DNA of 64,000 nt from UBA1724 sp051884615. GTDB taxonomy: Bacteria; Verrucomicrobiota; Lentisphaeria; Oligosphaerales; Oligosphaeraceae. Under the pieces are notes generated by a model that did not search any database, was not told the DNA's origin, and worked only from the letters and a program-made list of their open reading frames with translations. The stretch spans positions 48,586-112,585 of the forward strand of contig JBJEVT010000035.1 of assembly GCA_051884615.1 (NCBI GenBank), written 5' to 3'. The translations under genes and the position numbers were made by a program. Shown here one piece after another: positions 15,702 to 24,396 of this stretch (position 1 is its first letter; the number at the start of each line of letters is the position of its first letter).

Positions 15702-18170
15702 ATGTCTGAAGTGAAGCGTCGGGAAAAAGGAGGGGAGCGAAGCGAGGAGCACTCCCGGCGCGTCCTGGGATACGACCGTCTCCTGGAGGAGATTGGGGAA
15801 TATGCCCAGAGTGCCGGGGGGCGGCGCCGTGTCCTGGCGTTGCGTCCCCGGTATGCTTTGGGGGAGATTCAGGAGAGGCGGGGGCTTTACGAGGATTTGA
15901 TGAAGCTGGGGGAGAGCGCCTTCGGGCTGCCTTCCCTGGGGGTGGAGGAATTGACGGCGGTCCTGCTGCGGGTCCAGCCCTCCGATGCTCTGCTGGATGG
16001 CATGGAGCTGCGCCTGTGTCTTTCCCAGTTGCAGACCGTGTGGGAATTGGAGCGCTTCCTCCAGGGGAGCCCGGTCCAGGGGCTGGCCTCGCTGCAGGCC
16101 CACACCCGGGAGCTGGCGCCCTGCCATCCGCTGCGGGAGGCTCTGTCGCGCTCCCTGGACCAGGATGGAAGCCTGCTGGACCGCGCCAGCGAACGCCTCT
16201 GGGAACTGCGCCGCAACCGGGCCGTGACGGAACGCCGCCTCCAGCGCACCTTGGAGGAGCTGATCCACGACACCTCCCTGGATGGCGTGCTGCGGGAACG
16301 CTTCGTGACCCAGCGCAACGGACGCTATGTGGTGCCTGTGCGGAGGGACGCCCCCTCCCGGATGCCGGGGCTGGTCCATGACGTCTCCTCCTCCGGCCAG
16401 ACCCTCTTCGTGGAGCCCTCCTGCACCTTGAGCCTGGGGAACGAGCTCTCCACCCTCCTGGCCGAGGAACGGGAGGAATGTCGCCGGATTCTGGCGGAGC
16501 TCTCCCAGGGCGTCCGGCAAAATCTCGCCGCCCTTCAGCGGAACGGGGAGATCCTGGAGGAGTTGGACGCCGCCGCCGCCGTCGCCCGATGGGCGGGGGA
16601 GTATTCCTGCCTGCTGCCCGCCTTCGGGGGGTATCTGCGCCTGGAATATGCCCGTCATCCCCTGCTGGAATCCCAGTTTCGGCGGGAGGGGGCGGGGCGC
16701 AAGGTGGTGCCCCTGAATCTGCAGCTGCCCAAGGGCACCACCACCCTGGCCATCACCGGCTCCAACACCGGCGGCAAGACCGTCACCTTGAAGACCATCG
16801 GCTTGCTGGCCATGGCCGCCCAAAGCGGATTGCCCGTGCCCGCCGGCGAAAACTCCCTCTTCCCCGTCTGCCAGCGCATCCTCGCCGACATCGGCGACGA
16901 ACAGTCCCTCTCCGAAAATCTCTCCACCTTCTCCGGCCATCTGGCGCAAATCGGCAGAATCCTCCGGGAGAGCGGGGAGCCCGGGGAGAGCATGGTGCTG
17001 CTGGACGAGCTGGGAAGCGGCACGGACCCCGCCGAGGGCGCCGCCATCGCCTGCGCCATCCTCCGGGAACTGTCCTGCCGCCGGGGCCTGACGGTGGTGA
17101 CCACCCATCTGGGGGATGTGAAGAATTTTGTCCACGCCACGCCGGGAATGCTCAACGGCGCGGTCCGCTTCGACATGGCGAGCCTTCAGCCGGAGTATGT
17201 CCTGGAGCTGGGGCATCCCGGGGCGAGCCATGCCCTGGCCATCGCCAGGCGCCTGGGCATACCCGCCCACGTCCTGAAGTCCGCCGAGGGCTTCCTCAGC
17301 GGCGAGGAGCGGCATTGGGAGGAGGTGCTCTCCCGTCTGGAGGAGGAGCGGCGCATGGCCTCCCAGGAGCGGGGGCTTGCCAAGGCCGCCCGCCAGGAAG
17401 CGGAGGCCGCCCGCCAGGAAAATCTGCGCCTGCAGGCGGAATTGCGCAACACGCGGAAGCAACGCCTCCACGACTCCATGCAGGAGGCGCAGTCCCTGCT
17501 GGACAATGCCCGCCGCCAGGTGGAGAACCTCCTCCGGGAATTGCGGGAAAGCGGCGCCCGGAAAGGGGATGACGCCCCCGCCGAGGCGGCCGCCAAGGCA
17601 CGGGAATGGATCGCCCGCCGCCAGGAGGAGCTGGAGAAGGGATTGCGCCAGACCGCCCAAAAGCCCGCCACACCCCGACTCCCCCGGAAGGAATGGACGG
17701 TGGGCCGGCGCATCTGGGTGGAACGCCTGGGCGCCCACGGCAAAATCCTCCGGGTGGATGAAAAACGGGGGATGCTGGAGGTGGATGTGAATGGGCTCCC
17801 CTTCCAGATGAAGTGCCCCGAGGTCTTCCCCGAACAATCCCCGGAACCCCCGCGCCCGGAGGGCAGCCAGGTGGTGGTGCGCGCCCCCCTCTTCCAGGGC
17901 CAGACTTCCCACGAACTCCTCCTGGTGGGCATGCGGGTGGACGATGCGCTCATGCGCATGGAACGCTATCTTAACCAATGCCTGCTGGCCCGTCTCCAGG
18001 AGGTGCGCATCGTCCATGGATTCGGGACGGGACGCCTCCGGGAGGCCGTGCACCAGTTCCTGCGGCGGCAGTCCTATGTCCAGAGTTTTCAGCTGGGGAC
18101 CAATCCCATGGAGGGGGGCGGCGGCGTGACCTTCGTGCGGCTGGCCCCTCCCGAGGGCGCCCCGCGGTGA
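15702..18170 (+). CDS. mutS2: MutS2 family ATPase/endonuclease
   Basis: MutS2 suppresses homologous recombination and, in some bacteria, rescues collided ribosomes. The 822-aa protein lacks a mismatch-recognition domain. It has the clamp/core region with RNGRYVVPVRRDAPSRMPGLVHD, then the ATPase: Walker A GSNTGGKT (353-360), signature SLSENLSTFSGHL, and Walker B VLLDELGSGTDPAEGA. A long coiled coil (about 530-660, EEERRMASQERGLAKAARQE onward) follows, then a KOW-like linker. The C-terminal Smr nuclease domain reads DDALMRMERYLNQ and VRIVHGFGTGRLREAVHQ. It starts 91 bases after rluB and is followed by metW 48 bases later, all on the same strand. Confidence 0.96.
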   Translation: MSEVKRREKGGERSEEHSRRVLGYDRLLEEIGEYAQSAGGRRRVLALRPRYALGEIQERRGLYEDLMKLGESAFGLPSLGVEELTAVLLRVQPSDALLDGMELRLCLSQLQTVWELERFLQGSPVQGLASLQAHTRELAPCHPLREALSRSLDQDGSLLDRASERLWELRRNRAVTERRLQRTLEELIHDTSLDGVLRERFVTQRNGRYVVPVRRDAPSRMPGLVHDVSSSGQTLFVEPSCTLSLGNELSTLLAEEREECRRILAELSQGVRQNLAALQRNGEILEELDAAAAVARWAGEYSCLLPAFGGYLRLEYARHPLLESQFRREGAGRKVVPLNLQLPKGTTTLAITGSNTGGKTVTLKTIGLLAMAAQSGLPVPAGENSLFPVCQRILADIGDEQSLSENLSTFSGHLAQIGRILRESGEPGESMVLLDELGSGTDPAEGAAIACAILRELSCRRGLTVVTTHLGDVKNFVHATPGMLNGAVRFDMASLQPEYVLELGHPGASHALAIARRLGIPAHVLKSAEGFLSGEERHWEEVLSRLEEERRMASQERGLAKAARQEAEAARQENLRLQAELRNTRKQRLHDSMQEAQSLLDNARRQVENLLRELRESGARKGDDAPAEAAAKAREWIARRQEELEKGLRQTAQKPATPRLPRKEWTVGRRIWVERLGAHGKILRVDEKRGMLEVDVNGLPFQMKCPEVFPEQSPEPPRPEGSQVVVRAPLFQGQTSHELLLVGMRVDDALMRMERYLNQCLLARLQEVRIVHGFGTGRLREAVHQFLRRQSYVQSFQLGTNPMEGGGGVTFVRLAPPEGAPR

Positions 18171-18218
18171 CCCCCATGGCCTTTCCTCCACGTCCTTCAC
18201 AAAGGGAGCATAGCAGCA

Positions 18219-19040
18219 ATGAACGAACAGGGTCTGAATGAAGAGTTGGCGAAGAAGCGCACCGACGTGAAACGCAGGCTGAACTCCACCATGCCCGGCC
18301 TGGCGGCCTTCCTGGAGAAGCTGGAGGTGCGTAGCCAGGACAGCGATTTCGAGACCCTCCGCGCCATGGTGAAGGAGGCCCTGAAGGATGGCGCCCAGGG
18401 CGCCCTGGAGCTGCCGCCCCCGCCCCGCTGGCAGGACCACCTCATCGAGGAGAAGATCGCCCACAACGCCTCCGTGCTGGATGTGGGCTGCGGCGAGGGC
18501 GACCTCCTGGTGCGCCTCTCCGAGGCACGGCAGGCCCGGGTCCAGGGCATCGAACTGGATCAGGAGATGGCCATGCGCTGCATCGAACGGGGCATCCCCA
18601 CCTATCATGGAGACCTGGAGGCCAGCCTCCAGAATTTCCAGGACGACAGCTTCGATTTCGTGATTCTGGAGGAGACCCTCCAGACCCTGCAGCATCCCAT
18701 CGAGGTGCTCCGGGAACTGATGCGCATCGGCAAGAAAGTGGTGGTCTCCATCCCCAATTTCGCCCACTGGCGGGTGCGCCTTGCCTTCAGCCTGGGCGGC
18801 CGCATGCCCCGCACCGCCTCCCTTCCCCATACCTGGTTCAACACCCCCAATATCCACCTCTGCACCCTCAACGACTTCATGGACTGGGTGGAGATGGATC
18901 ATGTGCATATCCTGGAAAGCTGGAGCCTGGTCTCCGGACGGGTGGTCCCCTATCAGAACGAACACAACCTGACCGCGGAACAGGCCCTCTTCCTTTTGAG
19001 CAGAAAGGAGGGTGCCCCCGAAAACGCCAGTGCCTCGTGA
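18219..19040 (+). CDS. metW: MetW-like methyltransferase-fold protein
   Basis: MetW normally works with MetX in homoserine acylation for methionine synthesis. The 273-aa protein has an N-terminal addition of about 80 residues (charged helix, ELAKKRTDVKRRL) followed by the full MetW domain. The domain shows SVLDVGCGEGDLL (SAM-type motif I), VQGIELDQEMAMRCIERG, GDLEASLQNFQDDSFDFVIL, ETLQTLQHP, VVVSIPNFAHWRVR, and RMPRTASLPHTWFNTPNIHLCTL, a hallmark of the family. No metX lies next to it. The extra N-terminus is unusual for MetW (about 200 aa). A strong terminator follows. Confidence 0.88.
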   Translation: MNEQGLNEELAKKRTDVKRRLNSTMPGLAAFLEKLEVRSQDSDFETLRAMVKEALKDGAQGALELPPPPRWQDHLIEEKIAHNASVLDVGCGEGDLLVRLSEARQARVQGIELDQEMAMRCIERGIPTYHGDLEASLQNFQDDSFDFVILEETLQTLQHPIEVLRELMRIGKKVVVSIPNFAHWRVRLAFSLGGRMPRTASLPHTWFNTPNIHLCTLNDFMDWVEMDHVHILESWSLVSGRVVPYQNEHNLTAEQALFLLSRKEGAPENASAS

Positions 19041-19088
19041 CTCCCCCAGAACGGGAACGGGGGGCAACGCCGTAGAGGCATCCGCAAA

Positions 19089-19139
19089 AAAAGGGACGGA
19101 CCGCGTGGACCACGATCCGTCCCTTTTGTGCGTTTTTTT
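19089..19139. terminator. Bidirectional terminator between metW and the hydrogenase gene
   Basis: The 12-bp stem AAAAGGGACGGA / TCCGTCCCTTTT has an inner CGTG/CACG stem, T7 on the + side (19133-19139) and A7 on the left, which is a T run on the - strand. It serves both convergent genes. Confidence 0.85.
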
Positions 19140-19148
19140 GGGGGGGGG

Positions 19149-20702
19149 TTAGCCTAGGGTATTGGCCCGGGAGGTGTAGGAGGTGTGCAGCAGTTCCTCT
19201 GCCAGTTGAGAGAGGGGTTTTCCGTAGAATTCCCGGTAGAGCTCCTGGATTTCCGGGTTATTGTGGCTTTCCCGGAGGGGCATGTCGGCATCCCGCTGAT
19301 AGATGGCGGCAATGCGCCGGGCCACCACCTGCTCCCGCAGATCATTGTCGCACTTGGGCTGTCCGCCTCCGCCAATGCATCCGCCCAGACAGGTCATGAC
19401 CTCCACAAAATCATACTTCGCCTGCAAGGCGGGGAAGTCCTCCAGAAGTTTTCGGGCGTTGGCCGTGGTGTGCACCACGCAGGCGCGGATGGTCTTGCCG
19501 GCGATGGTCACCGTGGCCTCCTTCACGCCCTGCATGCCTCGCACCGCCTCCAGGGAGAAGAAGTCTCTGGGAGCCTCCTGGCCCGTGAGAAGCCAGTGGG
19601 CGGTGCGCAGAGCCGCCTCCATGACGCCGCCGGTGTTGGCAAAGATGACTCCGGCGCCGGAACCTCGCAGGCTGTCGTAGGGAGTCTCGGGGAGGGAGGC
19701 AAAATCGATCCCCTCCTGCTGGAGCCACTTTCCCAGCTCCCGCACCGTGAGAATGGCGTCAAAGTCCCGCATCTCCGGAATTCCAATCTTCTTGCCTGCC
19801 GCATGGAATTCCGGGCGGCTGACCTCGAATTTCTTGGCGGTGCAGGGCGTCACGCCCACATTGAAGATTTGCTCCGGCGAGAATCCCATGCGCTTGGCGT
19901 AGAAGAGTTTCAAGGTGGGACCGCTCATGAGCAGGGGACTCCGGGATGTGGAGAGATGGGGAAGGCGTTCTGGAAAGAAGGTCTCCACAAACTTCACCCA
20001 GGCGGGGCAACAGCTGGTGAACATGGGGAGGCTGCTGCCTGGCGTGGTGAGGCGAAGGGCCAATTCGGAGGCTTCTTCCATGATCGTCAGGTCCGCCGCA
20101 AAATTGGTGTCGAAGACATGGGAGAATCCCAGGCGCTTCAAAGCGGTGACCAACTTCCCCTCGCTGAAAGTCCCCGGGAGCAGGCCGCATGCTTCGCTGA
20201 TGCCCACTCGGGTGGAGGGGGAGGTCTGGACGAAGACCACCTTCCGGGGATCCGCCAGGGCCGCCTTCACCGGGGCGAGAGCGTCCCGTTCTCGCAGGGA
20301 GTCTACCGGACAATAGTTAATGCACTGACCGCATTCAATGCAAATCCCCACGTTCCCTGTCTTTTCCAGAGAGAAGTGGCCGGCCACGCCCTGGCGTTCC
20401 CGGCAGATCTTGACGCATTGTCCGCATCGGATGCAGAGGGATTCCTCCCGGACGATGGAGGGATCCTCCGGCTCGATGGGAACCCGCACATCGGCGGGAA
20501 GATGCTTGGCGACAGGAGAGGAGGGCGCCGGGGGAGCGGACGTCGCCGCGCCCTGGAACTTCTCCTTGCCAAAGTGACAGATGGGGCACTCCCATCCCTG
20601 GGGAAGGTCCGAAAATCGGGTGCCGGGAGCAATGCCTTGCTCCGGGATCCCTTTTTCTTCATCGTAGACGTAGCCACAGATGGAGCAGATGTATTGAGCC
20701 AT
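19149..20702 (-). CDS. Rubredoxin-fused [FeFe] hydrogenase
   Basis: This 517-aa protein joins three electron-transfer parts. An N-terminal rubredoxin (CSICGYVYDEEKG, GWECPICHFGKEKF; about 1-50) is followed by two [4Fe-4S] ferredoxin motifs (CIRCGQCVKIC and CIECGQCINYCP; about 80-140) and an H-cluster domain. The signatures are L1 TSCCPAW, L2 TPCTAKKFE (usual MPCxxKxxE; Met replaced by Thr) and L3 VMTCLGGCIGGGGQP (usual MACPGGCxxGGGQP). The proton-relay Cys of TSCC is kept. [FeFe] hydrogenases reduce protons or oxidise H2, and some relatives are sensors. The start at 20702 begins directly with the rubredoxin fold and has AAGGAGG upstream; a longer in-frame start at 20765 adds unrelated residues. 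It has no maturase genes (hydE/F/G) nearby. Confidence 0.9.
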   Translation of the reverse strand: MAQYICSICGYVYDEEKGIPEQGIAPGTRFSDLPQGWECPICHFGKEKFQGAATSAPPAPSSPVAKHLPADVRVPIEPEDPSIVREESLCIRCGQCVKICRERQGVAGHFSLEKTGNVGICIECGQCINYCPVDSLRERDALAPVKAALADPRKVVFVQTSPSTRVGISEACGLLPGTFSEGKLVTALKRLGFSHVFDTNFAADLTIMEEASELALRLTTPGSSLPMFTSCCPAWVKFVETFFPERLPHLSTSRSPLLMSGPTLKLFYAKRMGFSPEQIFNVGVTPCTAKKFEVSRPEFHAAGKKIGIPEMRDFDAILTVRELGKWLQQEGIDFASLPETPYDSLRGSGAGVIFANTGGVMEAALRTAHWLLTGQEAPRDFFSLEAVRGMQGVKEATVTIAGKTIRACVVHTTANARKLLEDFPALQAKYDFVEVMTCLGGCIGGGGQPKCDNDLREQVVARRIAAIYQRDADMPLRESHNNPEIQELYREFYGKPLSQLAEELLHTSYTSRANTLG

Positions 20703-20895
20703 AGAGGAAAAGCCCCTCCTTGGGGCTGATAAAAGATGGCAGACTCCGCACTCCGGCCAGGGCACAGGGACGCCAACAGAGGTCTCGCTCCCTGACTTCC
20801 CCCCGCCTCGCCAAGGAACATCCTTGGAAGGACAAAGCCCATGGGGAACAAGAAGCTAGACGAAGGGAAACAGGGAATGGCTTTGGCCGAAAAGG

Positions 20896-20925
20896 ATCAT
20901 GGCACCCCCTGGATGCCACTGTCAA
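20896..20925 (-). promoter_or_regulatory. Candidate promoter of the hydrogenase gene
   Basis: The - strand has TTGACA (20920-20925), an 18-nt spacer, and CATGAT (20896-20901), about 195 bases before the start codon. The spacer holds TGGCA...TGCCA, a short inverted repeat. The 20703-21089 gap otherwise shows no gene. Confidence 0.45.
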
Positions 20926-21089
20926 GAGGGATGATAAAATTAAGATAGCACGAAATTAGAAGATTCTCCACTAGGCGGACGCCCCGTCGGTTTCTGCTTC
21001 TGCAGTGGCGTCGGCTTCTGCGCCCCTGCGGTTTGCTCTGGGTTTTTCGTGGGGAGACAAGCCGGGGCGGCAGAGTTATAGTTATTCCC

Positions 21090-22580
21090 ATGTTGCGTTT
21101 TTTCCTGGCATCCCTATTTCTGCTGGCGGGGCTTCTTCTCGCGGAGCTCACCCCGGAGGAGACCATCCGGGCCTGTCGGCGGCGTCTGTCCTCCTCGGAG
21201 GCGTCGGAGCGCCGCGAGGCGGTGCTGGTGCTGAGCAAATATTCCGAGCCGGAGGTGCCGGGTTTGCTGGGGGAGTGCCTGAAGGACAAGGATGCCTCGG
21301 TGCGTATGGCGGCCTTGGTCTCCCTTGCGGAGAATCCCGCCTACTTGCGCCAGGAGGCGGAGAGGGTCCTGGCCTGTCTTTCGGACGAGGACGTGCAGAT
21401 CCGGCGTCTGGCGTCCTCCCTGCTGCCCTCCTGCTCCGGGGTCCAGCTGTCGGGGCGGGTGACGGTGGCGCCGGGCGCCCGCGTGGTCAGCCGCGGGGGG
21501 CAGACGGAGGAGCAGCTTCCGTTGCTGGAGATGGCGCTGCAGGACGAGGATCGGGAGGTGCGGAACAACGCCCTGAAAGCCACGCCCTTTTTCGGGGGCT
21601 CCCTTTCCCTGGCGTCGACGACCCCCTTCCTGGAGGAGGAATCCCCGGAGCTCGTCGCCTTGGCCGTGCCCCTGGTGGTGCGGGCCAACGCCCCGGCGTC
21701 CCGCCGCCTTGCCGCCCTGACCCCGCTTCTGCGGCATCCCTCCCCGGAGCTTCGGGAGCTCCTGGCCAAGATGCTGGGGGAGATGCCGGCGGCCCTCTCC
21801 TTCCTGGAGGAGCTTTCCCGGGACGAGGCGGCGCCTGTGCGCGCGGAGGCTCTGCTTTCCCGGTGCCGCGTGTCCCCGGAGGAGAAACAGGCTTCCCTGG
21901 CGGGCGAGCTGTCCGGCTTCCTGGAGAGTCCGGAGGGTTCCGGGCTTTCCCCGGATTTGCTGCGCCGGATGCTGAAGGCCCTGGAGGAGCTTTCCCCGGA
22001 GGCGGCGCAGGAGGCCGTCTTTGCCCTGCTTCCCCGGGCGCTGCCCCAGGAGAGCCGGGAGGAGTTGTGGCTCCAGGTGCTGCGTCATCCGGGCTGGCAG
22101 CAGAATCTGCCGGCGGACCGCCTGACGGAGACCCTGGCCGCCCAGGGCAATGTCCCTTCCCTCCGGAGAATCCTCTTCTCCCTGCTCCGCAAGAAAGCGG
22201 CGCAGTTGACCCGGGAGGAGGTACGGACGCTGCAGCGCAGCCCCCATGCCGAGGTCCGGCAGAGCGTCCTGGAATTGCTCCGGTCCCTCTCCCCGGAGCT
22301 GCGGGAGGAGGCGGTGATGGGCGCATTGCTGGACGAGGACATCTCCCTGCGCGCCCGTGCCCTGGAGGTGCTTTCCTCCCTGCGCCCCGCCGGATGGGAG
22401 GAGCTTCTGGCGGCGACGCTGGAGGACCCCTCCCCCGTGTTGCAGATGGCCGCCGCCCAGGGCCTTTCCCGCTCCGGCTCCCTTGCCCCCGCCACCCGGG
22501 AGGCCCTCTCCCGCTGGCTTCCCCAATGCCCGGAGGGCGAGCTGAAGCAGCGCCTGCGCCAGCGCCTTCGCCAGAAGTAG
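21090..22580 (+). CDS. Exported HEAT-repeat protein
   Basis: The 496-aa protein begins with a hydrophobic signal peptide or anchor (MLRFFLASLFLLAGLLLAEL). The rest consists of HEAT-type alpha-hairpins: SEASERREAVLVLSKYSEPE, KDKDASVRMAALVSLAENP, DEDREVRNNALKATPFFGG, SPHAEVRQSVLELLRSLSPE, DEDISLRARALEVLSSLRPA, EDPSPVLQMAAAQGLSRSG. HEAT arrays are protein-binding scaffolds; the partner is unknown. The ATG at 21090 is chosen because the signal peptide starts there; a longer frame from 21033 adds a charged stretch before it. It stands alone, divergent from the hydrogenase gene, with kdsD 49 bases after it. Confidence 0.8.
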   Translation: MLRFFLASLFLLAGLLLAELTPEETIRACRRRLSSSEASERREAVLVLSKYSEPEVPGLLGECLKDKDASVRMAALVSLAENPAYLRQEAERVLACLSDEDVQIRRLASSLLPSCSGVQLSGRVTVAPGARVVSRGGQTEEQLPLLEMALQDEDREVRNNALKATPFFGGSLSLASTTPFLEEESPELVALAVPLVVRANAPASRRLAALTPLLRHPSPELRELLAKMLGEMPAALSFLEELSRDEAAPVRAEALLSRCRVSPEEKQASLAGELSGFLESPEGSGLSPDLLRRMLKALEELSPEAAQEAVFALLPRALPQESREELWLQVLRHPGWQQNLPADRLTETLAAQGNVPSLRRILFSLLRKKAAQLTREEVRTLQRSPHAEVRQSVLELLRSLSPELREEAVMGALLDEDISLRARALEVLSSLRPAGWEELLAATLEDPSPVLQMAAAQGLSRSGSLAPATREALSRWLPQCPEGELKQRLRQRLRQK

Positions 22581-22629
22581 CCCGACCCCCTTTCTTTTCT
22601 GTCTTTCCCCCTGGTCACAGTCAACCCCT

Positions 22630-23631
22630 ATGATGAACGAAACTCAATCCGTGGACGCCCAGCGCATCCTTTCCCGAGCCCGTGAAGTGATGGATGTGGA
22701 AATCAGCGGTGTCCAGAAGGTCCGCGACGAGCTGGGCGAGCCCTTTGTGGCACTGGTGCGCAAGTGCCTGGAGATTCTCCACAACGGCGGCAAGCTGGTG
22801 CTTTGCGGCGTGGGCAAGAGCGGCCACATCTCCAAGAAGCTGGCGGCCACCCTGGCCTCCACCGGCGCCCGTTCCGTCTTCCTCCATCCCGTGGAGGCGA
22901 TGCACGGGGATCTGGGGGTGGTCTCTCCCCAGGATCTGCTGCTGGCGGTGAGCTACTCCGGGGAGACGGACGAATTGCTGCGGGTGCTTCCCGCCGTGAA
23001 GCGCATGGGCGTGCCCATCGTGGGCATCACCGGCAAGAGCGAATCCCGCCTGGGCACCTTCTCGGACATGGTGGTGCCCATGCCGGTGGAGCGGGAGGCG
23101 TGCCCCTTCAATCTGGCGCCCACCACCACCACCACCGCCCTCCTGGCGCTGGGGGACGCCCTGGCGCTGGTCCTCCTGGATTGCCAGAACTTCCAGCTCT
23201 CCGACTACGCCAAGAACCATCCCGCCGGCGCCATCGGCAGGACCATCACCCTGACGGTGAAGGATTGCATGCGGACCGGAGAAAGCTGCGCCGTGGTCCA
23301 GCCCCGCGCCACCGTCCGGGAAGCCCTCCTGGCCATGACCAAGGCACGGGATGGCGCCGTGGCCATCGTGGACGGGGAAAACCGCCTCCTGGGCATCTTC
23401 ACCGACGGAGATTTCCGCCGGGCGATGACCGCCAACGACCAGGTCCTCCAGGCCCCCATCGAAACCGTCATGACCCGGAATCCCGTCTCCATCCACCAGG
23501 GGCAGATGGCCGTGGAAATCCTCAAGCTCATCGAACATCGGAAAATCGACGATGTGGTGGCTGTGGATGACGAGGGGCGCTTCGTGGGCATGGTGGATAT
23601 CCAGGACCTGCCCAAGTTCAAGGTGATGTGA
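22630..23631 (+). CDS. kdsD: Arabinose-5-phosphate isomerase (KdsD/KpsF)
   Basis: This enzyme converts ribulose-5-phosphate to arabinose-5-phosphate, the first committed step of Kdo synthesis for lipopolysaccharide or capsule. In the 333-aa protein the SIS domain (about 30-200) contains GGKLVLCGVGKSGHISKK, HPVEAMHGDLG, VSYSGETDELL and the NLAPTTTTTALLALGDALA motif. Two CBS domains follow (DCMRTGESCAVVQPRAT and VMTRNPVSIHQGQMAVEIL). The protein begins MMNETQ, so translation may start at 22630 or 22633. It is evidence for a Gram-negative outer membrane. A strong terminator follows. Confidence 0.95.
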   Translation: MMNETQSVDAQRILSRAREVMDVEISGVQKVRDELGEPFVALVRKCLEILHNGGKLVLCGVGKSGHISKKLAATLASTGARSVFLHPVEAMHGDLGVVSPQDLLLAVSYSGETDELLRVLPAVKRMGVPIVGITGKSESRLGTFSDMVVPMPVEREACPFNLAPTTTTTALLALGDALALVLLDCQNFQLSDYAKNHPAGAIGRTITLTVKDCMRTGESCAVVQPRATVREALLAMTKARDGAVAIVDGENRLLGIFTDGDFRRAMTANDQVLQAPIETVMTRNPVSIHQGQMAVEILKLIEHRKIDDVVAVDDEGRFVGMVDIQDLPKFKVM

Positions 23632-23654
23632 CCCCGCCGTCCCGCCCCGTGCGA

Positions 23655-23698
23655 CAATCCCCTTCCCGGTCAGGCGCCAGGAAGGGGATTGTTTTTAT
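23655..23698 (+). terminator. Rho-independent terminator after kdsD
   Basis: A perfect 12-bp stem CAATCCCCTTCC / GGAAGGGGATTG with a 13-nt loop is followed by TTTTTATAT, 23 bases after the kdsD stop. Confidence 0.92.
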
Positions 23699-23741
23699 AT
23701 AAGTTATTGATTTGCAAAGAGTTATAAAATATCCGCGCTCC

Positions 23742-24356
23742 TTATTGCGCGAAAGGAGGGAGGGGCCAGTCCACGCAGAGATGGAATTCCCCCGCCGCAT
23801 GGCAGTCGATTTCGTAGCGGTTGAAGACGAAGTGGAGTCCCTGGGCGTCGTAGTAGAAGTTTTCGGTGAGGGCGGGTCGGGGGAAGTGGCCGTCCTGGGG
23901 CGGGGTGTCGCCCCGGCGCCCATATTCTTCCTGGAGGGCCTGGAGGAGTTTTTCCTCCAGCGCCTTCCGCTGCTCGGGGGTGCCGAGGTCCTCCAGCGTC
24001 AGTTTCCGGGGGCCGTCCTCTCCCCGGAGAAGGGTGGCCACCCTGACGTTCCGGAAGCCGTGGGCGCCTCCCAGGTATCCCTCCTCCTCGCATTGGAAGC
24101 TGACCACCTTCTCGGTGCAGTAGAGGACGGTGGCTTGGCGACGGACGGTCAGCTCCTTCAAGGCGGCGGGGCTGGTGGCGGGGCTGCCCAGGGCGTGGAA
24201 GAACTCGGTGAAGCCATCCCATGCGGAGGAGAGGCAGGGGCCGTCATTGCCCCGGCATTGGGGTGGGCAGGGGGTTCCCTCGTTCCGGGGACATTCCCGG
24301 GCCAGGATGGAGTGGGAGAGAAGAAGGGCGAGGAGGAGGGCTGTCAGAATCCGCAT
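23742..24356 (-). CDS. Exported DUF3298 (RsiV-like) domain protein
   Basis: The 204-aa protein has a signal peptide (MRILTALLLALLLSHSILA) followed by a DUF3298-type domain: CEEEGYLGGAHGFRNVRVATLL, LTLEDLGTPEQRKALEEKLL, FPRPALTENFYYDAQGLHFVFNRYEIDCHAAGEFHLCVDW. This is the periplasmic fold seen in the anti-sigma factor RsiV, where it binds lysozyme, and in many uncharacterised exported proteins. A Cys-rich segment (CPRNEGTPCPPQCRGNDGPC) lies near the mature N-terminus. There is no transmembrane anchor and no sigma factor nearby, so an anti-sigma role is not supported. It follows the MATE gene by 40 bases on the same strand. Confidence 0.75.
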   Translation of the reverse strand: MRILTALLLALLLSHSILARECPRNEGTPCPPQCRGNDGPCLSSAWDGFTEFFHALGSPATSPAALKELTVRRQATVLYCTEKVVSFQCEEEGYLGGAHGFRNVRVATLLRGEDGPRKLTLEDLGTPEQRKALEEKLLQALQEEYGRRGDTPPQDGHFPRPALTENFYYDAQGLHFVFNRYEIDCHAAGEFHLCVDWPLPPFAQ

Positions 24357-24396
24357 GAGGTCGGGGGGAAAAAGGGGTGTGTCGGGGGGGGCGAGG

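Noticed and set aside
14364..19067. Very long open frame on the - strand opposite rluB, mutS2 and metW, and further long antisense frames opposite ileS, feoB and others
   Set aside because: GC-rich coding genes create open antisense frames. The opposite + strand frames have clear domains, and the antisense products are Gly/Arg/Pro/His-rich without motifs.
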